Positions 5,705 to 11,788 of a stretch of DNA of 11,788 nucleotides are shown piece by piece. The number at the start of each line of letters is the position of its first letter. The first letter of the stretch is position 1. Under the pieces are notes generated by a model. It searched no databases, was not told the DNA's origin, and saw only the letters and a program-made list of their open reading frames with translations. Source of the stretch: Bacteroidota bacterium (lineage in GTDB: Bacteria > Bacteroidota > Bacteroidia > 2-12-FULL-35-15); assembly GCA_021413595.1 (NCBI GenBank), contig JAIOQD010000223.1:1-11788 (forward strand). Reading direction: 5' to 3'. Position numbers and translations under genes: made by a program.

Positions 5705-7879
5705 CTATTTAATGCTCATTCTAAATCCAGCATAAATAATCCTTCCATCAACAGGCGCATATATCATTGATGCATCAAAATTATTACCATAAGGATTATC
5801 AAAAGCAATAATCGGATTTTTTTGCATGTAGTTTAAAATATTCTCACAACCTAAATATACTTCAAACTTCCGGAATTTTTTTGTGATCTGTGCGTTCATT
5901 AAGTAATACTCCTTTGACCGTGTTGGTAATTGATATTGAACAGGGCTTAAAAGTGTATTCGGTATCCTACTTTGTCCTAACCAATTGGCAGTAAAATCAA
6001 ATTTCCAGATATCCATATACGTAGAGTAAGCCATATTGAGCATTATACGATGTTTGGGAACATACGGTTTATCAAGCAATACATGGTTATAAGTTGTTTT
6101 TACATCATACCACTTGTAGGCCATTTTAATATCAAACATTTTTATCGGAGTAAAACCAAAATCCACCTGCAAACTGTGCGAGTATGATTGTCCATCCAAA
6201 TTATAAAACACTATTTTATTTACATGTTGGTCAAGATCAACGATCACCTGGTTTTGAAAGTCGGTTCTAAAAAAATCAACATTTACAAATGCTTCATTAT
6301 AGAATAATTTAAATTTTTGATTGGCACTTATCCCGTAATTCCAGGCAACCTCAGGTCTTAACTTTTCTTGTATCACCAATTGGCGTGAACTTGCAAATAC
6401 CGATTGGTTTTCTACAAAAATATTGGAGGTTCGAAACCCTTTACCGCCAGATAAGCGTAAAGTAGTTGACTTTGTTGCATTATATCGCATGTGTAATCGG
6501 GGCGTATATTGCATTCCAAATAAATTATGATAATCTGCGCGTGCCCCTGCAACTATTGAAAAATTATCAGTATGAGTGTATGTATATTCTGCAAACACGC
6601 CAGGAACACTTTCTGTACGGACAAAAAACGAATTACTAATAGAATCAATATATCTTTCAGTATAATCATCCAAGAGATAACTTAGCCCCAATTTATATTT
6701 ATGATTGGTATTATTAATAATGTTTGCATAGATCGCATTTAAATAAAAGTTCCTTTGTTCGCCATAATACCTCCTGTGACCAAAATACATATCCTGTTGC
6801 TGCCATTTACCAGATGTTTGGATACCAATACTTTTATAAGGTGTTGAAGGAAACATAAATCCCGTTTTCGAAAAATACTCCATCACCTTCGTATTAATTC
6901 CTATTCCATAAGGTGTTGTGGGTAGGTGTGCGGCTGTACTGGGCATTTGTCCATGTGCACCGTTAGTGCCTATATCATTTTTATAATTAAATTTCGCTTG
7001 TCCTCCCTGCCGTGTTTCAACCAATGCTTTTACACCAAACTGCGCTTCAAAATTTTTCTGATTGTGATAGTCCCAACGGTTAAAAACATTGTATTGACGC
7101 GTTAAAGGCATATCCAGAAATAAATCGTGGTTCATATCATTCTTTTTACTTAAGTCACTTACATGGGTAAATAGCATCGTGCTCCATTTTGTATTTATTT
7201 TTTTTGCTAAATGAATATTTACCTCAGCACGGCTTTTTGCATTTACATATAAATTGATGAAGAAACGTTTTTTTTCATTCTGAGGTTTTAAAAACTCAAG
7301 ATTGATCTGTCCGGAAATACTTTCATAACCATTTACCACAGAGCCAGTCCCTTTTACACCGTCTAGCCCAAGCATTTGAATTTTTTTTGCACCCGAAACC
7401 GCATCCGTAAAGGCAACATCAATAGAAGCATTGGTACTAAAACTTTCGGAAAGATTACAACAAGCTGCTTTTAATAATTCTTTACCACTTATCACCTCCG
7501 TATTTATGGGATTAAAAGTAGAATACAATGTAGTGTTTTGGCGGGTTTCTACATTTACTTCTTTAAGGTTAACCGTATTTTTTAAAACTATTTGTATGTC
7601 CATCCGGTTTTGCTCTTTCAAAGTAATAGTATCGCTTGCAAAGCCGATCATACTCACAATCAAATTTGCCGGAACGTTCTCCGGATTAAGGATTTGAAAC
7701 ATTCCCAATGAATCGGTAGAAGTACCAATTGTGGTTCCTTGCCAATATATATTCGCACCAGGCAGTGCTTCTTTTGTTCCATTATCATTTGTGCCTAAAA
7801 CCTTACCCATAGTATGCTGGGCTGAAATGGTTTTCACAAATAATAAGAAAATGATCAAATAAGATATACGCATCATCAT
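5705..7879 (-). CDS. TonB-dependent outer-membrane receptor, probably for metal uptake; plug segment missing
   Basis: The 724-residue protein has a signal peptide (1-20), a carboxypeptidase-D-like regulatory domain (about 22-100), a plug (about 105-200) and a 22-stranded-type barrel ending ...YAGFRMSIK. Features of the receptor family that accompanies HMA and HYC_CC_PP genes are clear: AACCNLSESF (138-147), FTDAVSGAKKIQMLGLDG (157-174), GSVVNGYESISGQIN (179-193) and NFDASMIYAP near the end. Between LDGV (172-175) and KGTGSVVNG (176-184) the family normally has about 35 more residues, including a conserved NxRGL...YGL...IPG..W stretch. Here the two sides are joined directly and in frame. The barrel is otherwise complete. 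Three ATGs in a row (7879, 7876, 7873) are possible starts. The metal is inferred from neighbours only. The plug deletion may disable the receptor, or may be an assembly error. Confidence 0.9.
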   Translation of the reverse strand: MMMRISYLIIFLLFVKTISAQHTMGKVLGTNDNGTKEALPGANIYWQGTTIGTSTDSLGMFQILNPENVPANLIVSMIGFASDTITLKEQNRMDIQIVLKNTVNLKEVNVETRQNTTLYSTFNPINTEVISGKELLKAACCNLSESFSTNASIDVAFTDAVSGAKKIQMLGLDGVKGTGSVVNGYESISGQINLEFLKPQNEKKRFFINLYVNAKSRAEVNIHLAKKINTKWSTMLFTHVSDLSKKNDMNHDLFLDMPLTRQYNVFNRWDYHNQKNFEAQFGVKALVETRQGGQAKFNYKNDIGTNGAHGQMPSTAAHLPTTPYGIGINTKVMEYFSKTGFMFPSTPYKSIGIQTSGKWQQQDMYFGHRRYYGEQRNFYLNAIYANIINNTNHKYKLGLSYLLDDYTERYIDSISNSFFVRTESVPGVFAEYTYTHTDNFSIVAGARADYHNLFGMQYTPRLHMRYNATKSTTLRLSGGKGFRTSNIFVENQSVFASSRQLVIQEKLRPEVAWNYGISANQKFKLFYNEAFVNVDFFRTDFQNQVIVDLDQHVNKIVFYNLDGQSYSHSLQVDFGFTPIKMFDIKMAYKWYDVKTTYNHVLLDKPYVPKHRIMLNMAYSTYMDIWKFDFTANWLGQSRIPNTLLSPVQYQLPTRSKEYYLMNAQITKKFRKFEVYLGCENILNYMQKNPIIAFDNPYGNNFDASMIYAPVDGRIIYAGFRMSIK

Positions 7880-7962
7880 CTGTTAATTTTAATTATGTTA
7901 AAGTTTCGAGTATTAGACCTGTGAACTCCCCAAAGCAGCAGGTGTTTAAACATTAACAAAAA

Positions 7963-8361
7963 TCAGATAATGAGAATGGAAATAAAGGACAGCAATTGTC
8001 GGCCATAGAGTGGCGGAGGTAAATCAGTGAATACTAATTTTGAAGAAGGTGTGTTGTAGTTTTGGGTTGCAAATGAATATTTATTTATAGCTAAAACACA
8101 ATCATCAGCAACAGGGATATTGTTTTTTTGAGATGAATTAAAATCATTTAAATGAAATGATGTATTATTTATATCACAACACTGTGCTTTAATAACAGGA
8201 AGGGAAGATTTTTCTTCAGGGCAACAATCTTTAAGATTAGACAACGAAATTTTAACCTTACCACTTTTTAAACAAACCATTTTGTTTATAGTAAAGCCAA
8301 GGCTCGACAGTATAAATACCATCGCTAATAATAATGTCGTTGTTTTTTTAATTACCTTCAT
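7963..8361 (-). CDS. Small secreted Cys-rich protein, HYC_CC_PP-like
   Basis: The 132-residue protein has an N-terminal hydrophobic signal or anchor (8-26), then C30 in KMVCLKSGK, two Cys pairs (C46-C47 in DCCPEE and C61-C62 in QCCD), C88, a PPP run (115-117) and a hydrophobic C-terminal end (121-132). This order of motifs matches the Bacteroidetes family named HYC_CC_PP after its conserved HYC, CC and PP. Here the first motif reads MVC, so the His and Tyr are lost. Family members commonly sit beside TonB receptors, as here (83 bp upstream of the receptor gene). I infer a part in handling a thiol-binding metal at the periplasmic face. No biochemical function is known to me. It is the first gene of the cassette, with a good promoter candidate directly upstream. 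Confidence 0.72.
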   Translation of the reverse strand: MKVIKKTTTLLLAMVFILSSLGFTINKMVCLKSGKVKISLSNLKDCCPEEKSSLPVIKAQCCDINNTSFHLNDFNSSQKNNIPVADDCVLAINKYSFATQNYNTPSSKLVFTDLPPPLYGRQLLSFISILII

Positions 8362-8369
8362 CAGTATTA

Positions 8370-8401
8370 CAAATATACAAAAACCAAGTCAAAAAAACCA
8401 A
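8370..8401 (-). promoter_or_regulatory. Bacteroidetes-type promoter of the metal cassette
   Basis: On the minus strand, TATATTTG (8377-8370) is a perfect TAnnTTTG -7 box, with TTG (8401-8399) 21 nt upstream as a -33 element. Transcription would begin only a few bases before the ATG at 8361, giving a very short leader. It fills the 42-bp gap after scoB, suggesting that the cassette is transcribed apart from the CoA-transferase genes. Confidence 0.5.
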
Positions 8402-8403
8402 TT

Positions 8404-9060
8404 TTAGTCAATTACCATTTCGGGTATATCCCCTTCAATGATTAAGCGACCTTGGGTTGCATTTTTAATTTCCTCTACACTCACTCCGGGAGCGCGTTCC
8501 AATAATCGAAAACCTTGCGGTGTTATATCTAAAACTGCTAATTCCGTTACAATTTTTTTTACACAACCAACACCAGTTAATGGTAGTTCGCACTTGCTGA
8601 GCAATTTTGATTCTCCAGCTTTATTAACATGCTGCATGGCAACAATAATATTTTTTGCTGATGCTACCAGATCCATTGCTCCGCCCATACCTTTCACCAT
8701 TTTCCCGGGAATTTTCCAGTTGGCAATATCACCGGTATCTGACACTTCCATTGCACCAAGTATAGTAAGATCAACTTTTCTGGAGCGGATCATTCCAAAA
8801 CTCATTGCTGAATCGAAAAAAGCAGAACCGGGAACAATTGTAATGGTTTGTTTCCCTGCATTAATCAAATCTGGATTTTCTTCACCTTCAAATGGAAATG
8901 GCCCCATGCCCAAAAGCCCGTTTTCTGACTGCAATACAATGCTCATTCCTTCGGGTATATAGTTTGCTACCAGGGTTGGAATTCCTATCCCTAAGTTCAC
9001 ATAATAACCGTTTTTTATTTCTTTTGCAATACGTTTTGCTATACCTACTTTATCTAACAT
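8404..9060 (-). CDS. scoB: 3-oxoacid CoA-transferase subunit B
   Basis: This is the beta subunit of succinyl-CoA:3-ketoacid CoA-transferase, which moves CoA between succinyl-CoA and acetoacetate in the cytoplasm. The catalytic glutamate is E46 in the SENG motif (45-48), followed by LLGMGPFP. GxGIPTLVANYIPEG (24-38), GAMEVSDTGDIANW (102-115) and KGMGGAMDLV (123-132) are all as in the family. The length of 218 residues is normal and no segment is missing. It lies downstream of scoA, but with a 117-bp repeat-bearing gap, where these genes are usually adjacent or overlapping. Its partner subunit appears damaged, so whether an active enzyme is made is doubtful. Confidence 0.95.
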   Translation of the reverse strand: MLDKVGIAKRIAKEIKNGYYVNLGIGIPTLVANYIPEGMSIVLQSENGLLGMGPFPFEGEENPDLINAGKQTITIVPGSAFFDSAMSFGMIRSRKVDLTILGAMEVSDTGDIANWKIPGKMVKGMGGAMDLVASAKNIIVAMQHVNKAGESKLLSKCELPLTGVGCVKKIVTELAVLDITPQGFRLLERAPGVSVEEIKNATQGRLIIEGDIPEMVID

Positions 9061-9101
9061 GTGTTTATTTGGAAATTTGTGAACTGCTCAAATCGAATGG
9101 A

Positions 9102-9173
9102 ACGCAGATGACGCAGATCTTATATGATTAAAAATGATTTTTATCTATGATCATTAGCACATTGGTACATTCT
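9102..9173 (+). repeat. Three kinds of short-period degenerate repeats in the scoB-scoA gap
   Basis: ACGCAGAT occurs twice (9102-9109, 9111-9118; period 9). ATGATT occurs twice (9124-9129, 9134-9139; period 10), followed by the palindrome ATGATCAT (9147-9154). CATT-headed octamers then occur three times in a row (CATTAGCA, CATTGGTA, CATTCTCA from 9152; period 8). The whole block fills most of the 117-bp gap between scoB and scoA. From general experience, ACGCAGAT-type strings are scattered in intergenic DNA of many Bacteroidetes and other genomes. No coding sequence is seen here. Confidence 0.55.
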
Positions 9174-9177
9174 CAAA

Positions 9178-9783
9178 TTAATTCCGTTTTCTCACTGTTC
9201 GCTGTTCAATACGCTTTTCATAATTTACTCCTTGAAAAATATGATGAACATAAATTCCTGGGACGTGAATGTGGTCGGGATCTAATTCTCCTGCCGGGAC
9301 TAATTCCTCAACCTCTGCAATGGTTGTTTTTCCGGCCATTGCCATCATTGGATTAAAATTGCGCGCTGTCCCTCTGAAAATTAAATTACCCTGCGTATCA
9401 CCTTTCCAGGCTTTTACAAGAGCAAAATCAGCATCAAAAGCATATTCCATCAAAAATTCTTTTTCAACTCCATCCACCATAAACTTTCTAACTTCCTTTC
9501 CAATAGCAACTTCTGTACCAACACCAGCGGGTAATTCCGCGTTCTCCCCTACATAAGAAGATATCATCTTTTTCACCTGATGTTTATGCAACATCAAACC
9601 AATACCAAAATCATCTACTCCTGCATTATTAGCAATACAGGTCAAGCCTTTTACGCCTTTTTTTACTAAAGCAGCAATGCAGTTTTCAGGAATACCACAC
9701 AAACCAAAACCTCCAAGCATCAAGGTCATATTATCCTGAATGCCTTTAATTGCCTCCTCGGCATTTGCTATTGTTTTATTCAT
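9178..9783 (-). CDS. scoA: 3-oxoacid CoA-transferase subunit A with internal in-frame deletion
   Basis: This is the alpha subunit partner of ScoB. GGFGLCGIPE (24-33), NNAGVDDFGIG (52-62), KKMISSYVGEN (71-81), ALVKAWKGDTQGN (121-133), TARNFNP (139-145) and AEVEELVPAGELDPD (156-170) follow the family closely, up to YEKRIEQRTVRK. The length is only 201 residues against about 232-236. The shortfall sits at one point: GENAE (79-83) is followed by L84 and PAGVGTEV (85-92). Homologues have about 35 residues here, with the conserved FERQ..SGELEV.L.PQGTLAERIR.GG.GIP.F.T stretch. The junction codon TTA (9532-9534) is what would result if a deletion ran from inside a Phe codon to inside a Thr codon. The lost part lies in the core of the fold, so the protein may be inactive. 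Alternatively the gap is an assembly error. Confidence 0.9.
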   Translation of the reverse strand: MNKTIANAEEAIKGIQDNMTLMLGGFGLCGIPENCIAALVKKGVKGLTCIANNAGVDDFGIGLMLHKHQVKKMISSYVGENAELPAGVGTEVAIGKEVRKFMVDGVEKEFLMEYAFDADFALVKAWKGDTQGNLIFRGTARNFNPMMAMAGKTTIAEVEELVPAGELDPDHIHVPGIYVHHIFQGVNYEKRIEQRTVRKRN

Positions 9784-9786
9784 AAG

Positions 9787-9818
9787 CCCCTCCCAACCTC
9801 CCCAAAGGGGAGGAGTTG
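9787..9818. repeat. GC-rich imperfect hairpin with AAA loop
   Basis: CCTCCCC (9797-9803) and GGGGAGG (9807-9813) pair around AAA. The pairing extends to CAA/TTG with a two-base bulge, and the left flank carries a further CCCCTCCC. It shares the CC-AAA-GG heart with the second hairpin 35 bp away. It sits just before the scoA start codon (9783) on the 5' side, so it would be in the scoA leader. Confidence 0.6.
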
Positions 9819-9840
9819 TTATTTAATTATTTTTTTTATA

Positions 9841-9887
9841 TTCCCACCTATTGCCCCTCTCCAAAGGAGAGGGGCAATAGGTGGGGA
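9841..9887. repeat. Perfect 20-bp inverted repeat with AAA loop
   Basis: The arms 9843-9862 and 9866-9885 are perfectly complementary over 20 bp around the three-base loop AAA, and extend two more pairs (one wobble). The left arm is CCCACCTATTGCCCCTCTCC. It lies 14 bp downstream of the PBP stop codon in transcription direction. The minus strand after the hairpin is A-rich instead of T-rich, so it is not a standard intrinsic terminator. It looks like a dispersed palindromic element of the kind common in Bacteroidetes intergenic DNA. Confidence 0.75.
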
Positions 9888-9899
9888 ATTCTTTATTTT

Positions 9900-11788
9900 C
9901 TAATAAAATGCTTCTTCTGAATTCAAGTTTTCAACACCACTTTCCAATTCTTTATTGTATTTACTACAATCCATTTCGATATCTAATTTCTTATCCGGCT
10001 TTTCAAATTCTCCTTGTGAAATTTTAATTGTTTTATCAGCATATACTTTTTGCATGTATTTAGCCCAAATTGGTAATGCCATACTAGCTCCCTGTCCCAT
10101 ATCGGTGCGATCGAAGTGCACAGCACGGTCATCAGCACCTGTCCAACAGCCTGAAACCAAATCAGGAGTGATACCCATGAACCAGCCATCGGAATTATTT
10201 TGTGTTGTTCCGGTTTTACCTGCAATTGGCATAGTTAATTTATAACGATATCTCAAACGAACACCTGTACCAATTTGTACAACACCTTTCATTAGCTGTA
10301 ACATCACATAAGCTTTTTCTTCGCTTAATACTTCTTCGGTACGAGGAAAAAAATCTGTCAAAACATTTCCATTTTTATCTTCGATACGTGTAACAAAAGT
10401 AGGTTGGATCCATGTGCCTTTATTAGCAAAAGTAGAATTGGCACCTACCATTTCAAATACAGATATTTCGGGGGTTCCCAAACAAATTGAAGGAACAGGT
10501 TCAATAGGACTTACAACGCCCATCCTACGGGCAATATCAACTACTGCTTGCGGACCAAATTGCTTTATAAGATATGCAGATATAAAATTCACAGAATTAG
10601 CCAATGCTTGTTGCAATGTAAGCATACGACCATTTAATTTTATATCCGAATTATCGGGGCACCATGCCGGTTGTCCTGCAGGCATATCAATACACGTTTT
10701 AACATTAGGAACACGGTAGCAAGGTGAATAACCTTCTTGTATAGCAAGTGCGTAAATAAAAGGTTTAAACGTGGAGCCCACCTGACGTGAATGTCCGATT
10801 TGAACGTGATCATACTGAAAAAACTTGTGCGATATTCCTCCTACCCATGCTTTGATATAGCCCGTTTGAGGCTCCATCGACATAAGACCTGTTTGTAAAA
10901 AACCTTTATAATATCGAATAGAATCCCATGGGGTCATTACGGTATCTTTATCCCCATGCCATGTAAAAATGGTCATTGCCACCGGAATTTTAAATTTTTT
11001 TTCAATGTCAGCTTCCTTCATTCCTCCCTTTTTAAGAATGCGATAACGATCGGAACGTTTCATACCTTGCTGCATAATAGATGCTATTTCTTCCTTGGTA
11101 ACATTCCAGGCAAAAGGAGCATTTCTTTTTTGTTTGCATTCCTTAAAGAAAGCTCCTTGTAATTCACGCAGATGCTCAGTTACTGCTTCTTCGGCATAGC
11201 GCTGCATTCGAGAATCGATGGTAGTGTATATTTTTAACCCATCACGATAAATATCATATTTTTTTCCATCAGGTTTAGGGTTCTCTTCACACCATTTTTT
11301 CATAAAAACATCACGCAAATATTCACGAAAATAAGGCGCCAGACCATCGTTGTGATTTTCGGGATGAAAATTTAATTGAAGAGGAATATTTTTTAATGAA
11401 TCAGTTGCCACATCAGTTAAATAACCATATTTATTCATTTGGTTAAGCACGGTATTTCGTCTTCCTTTCGACCGTTCAACAAAGCGATTCGGATTAAACA
11501 TGGATGGATTTTTTGCCATTCCAACAAGCATTGCAGCCTCTTCAATTTTCAAGGAGTCGGGTGTGGTGTTAAAATAAATTTGTGCTGCAGATTTAATACC
11601 AACAGCACTATTAATAAAATCAAACTTGTTGAGATACATTGCAATGATCTCTTCTTTTGTGTACTCACGCTCTAATTTTACAGCAATGATCCATTCTTTT
11701 ATTTTTCTGGAAATCAAACTGAAGCCATGCAGATCTTCACGGGGGAACAACATTTTTGCTAATTGCTGTGTGATCGTACTTCCTCCAC
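9900..11788 (-). CDS. mrcA: Class A penicillin-binding protein 1A (transglycosylase/transpeptidase), 5' end outside window
   Basis: This bifunctional peptidoglycan synthase is anchored in the inner membrane. The frame is open to the right edge; 628 codons plus stop are present. The visible part starts inside the GT51 domain with GGSTITQQLAK (11786-11754), followed by RKIKEWIIAVKLE and the IIAMYLNKFDF motif. The N-terminal membrane anchor and the catalytic EDxxFxxH are outside. The transpeptidase domain has SxxK in GSTFKP (serine codon 10773-10775), SVN (serine 10593-10595) and KTG in GKTGTT (10209-10217). The acidic C-terminal tail resembles that of Bacteroidetes homologues. No internal gap or lesion is visible. 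The ATG at 11753 is internal and not the true start. It is 116 bp upstream of scoA, with two hairpins between. Confidence 0.93.
   Translation of the reverse strand, partial: GGSTITQQLAKMLFPREDLHGFSLISRKIKEWIIAVKLEREYTKEEIIAMYLNKFDFINSAVGIKSAAQIYFNTTPDSLKIEEAAMLVGMAKNPSMFNPNRFVERSKGRRNTVLNQMNKYGYLTDVATDSLKNIPLQLNFHPENHNDGLAPYFREYLRDVFMKKWCEENPKPDGKKYDIYRDGLKIYTTIDSRMQRYAEEAVTEHLRELQGAFFKECKQKRNAPFAWNVTKEEIASIMQQGMKRSDRYRILKKGGMKEADIEKKFKIPVAMTIFTWHGDKDTVMTPWDSIRYYKGFLQTGLMSMEPQTGYIKAWVGGISHKFFQYDHVQIGHSRQVGSTFKPFIYALAIQEGYSPCYRVPNVKTCIDMPAGQPAWCPDNSDIKLNGRMLTLQQALANSVNFISAYLIKQFGPQAVVDIARRMGVVSPIEPVPSICLGTPEISVFEMVGANSTFANKGTWIQPTFVTRIEDKNGNVLTDFFPRTEEVLSEEKAYVMLQLMKGVVQIGTGVRLRYRYKLTMPIAGKTGTTQNNSDGWFMGITPDLVSGCWTGADDRAVHFDRTDMGQGASMALPIWAKYMQKVYADKTIKISQGEFEKPDKKLDIEMDCSKYNKELESGVENLNSEEAFY

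Noticed and set aside
8438..8962. 174-codon open frame on the plus strand opposite scoB
   Set aside because: It is fully antisense to a clear scoB gene, has no recognisable domain, and is best explained as a codon-use shadow.
9841..9887. 20-bp hairpin as a standard intrinsic terminator for the PBP gene
   Set aside because: The minus strand after the hairpin is A-rich and has no T-run. The perfect long stem and the related neighbour fit a dispersed palindrome better.
9983..10225. Second minus-strand open frame within the PBP gene
   Set aside because: It is out of frame with a complete transpeptidase domain that carries the KTG motif, so it is a shadow.

Overview
The window looks like a chromosomal piece of a Bacteroidota (Bacteroidetes) genome. 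It is AT-rich and the genes lack Shine-Dalgarno sequences. Two intergenic regions carry TAnnTTTG-type -7 boxes. The protein families are typical of the phylum: a SusC-like TonB receptor with a carboxypeptidase-D-like N-terminal domain, a small Cys-rich HYC_CC_PP-type protein, and a sirtuin without zinc cysteines. I cannot place it more finely from this sequence.

Layout. 1-752 (-) is the N-terminal two thirds of an amidohydrolase/deaminase, divergent from rlmN (968-2041, +, TTG start), which is followed by a long-chain polyprenyl diphosphate synthase (2092-3063). Next come a MORN-type lipoprotein (3302-3727) and a sirtuin deacylase (3741-4412, with a frameshifted C-terminus). Everything after this is on the minus strand. 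In transcription order from the right edge it is: a bifunctional class A penicillin-binding protein (partial, 11788-9900), the CoA-transferase subunits ScoA (9783-9178) and ScoB (9060-8404), a likely metal-uptake cassette (Cys-rich small protein 8361-7963, TonB receptor 7879-5705, heavy-metal-associated protein 5554-5195), and a gamma-carbonic anhydrase family protein (5092-4580).

The genes are mostly housekeeping: 23S rRNA/tRNA methylation, quinone side chain synthesis, protein deacylation, ketone-body/short-chain acyl-CoA metabolism and peptidoglycan synthesis. The one accessory-looking module is the three-gene outer-membrane metal cassette.

The unexpected content lies in two places. First, three genes carry lesions in otherwise conserved regions. 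The sirtuin has a one-base indel. The TonB receptor plug and ScoA each lack a conserved block that I estimate, from family knowledge, at about 35 residues, cleanly in frame. Second, the intergenic gaps are full of small repeats. A 162-bp MITE-like element (3064-3225) has imperfect terminal inverted repeats, an ATTAA target duplication and a CTTAGTG array. A shorter diverged relative of it lies in opposite orientation at 798-919. There is a block of three short-period repeat types between scoB and scoA, and two GC-rich hairpins with AAA loops between scoA and the PBP gene. I see no tRNA, rRNA, CRISPR array, intact transposase or prophage gene.
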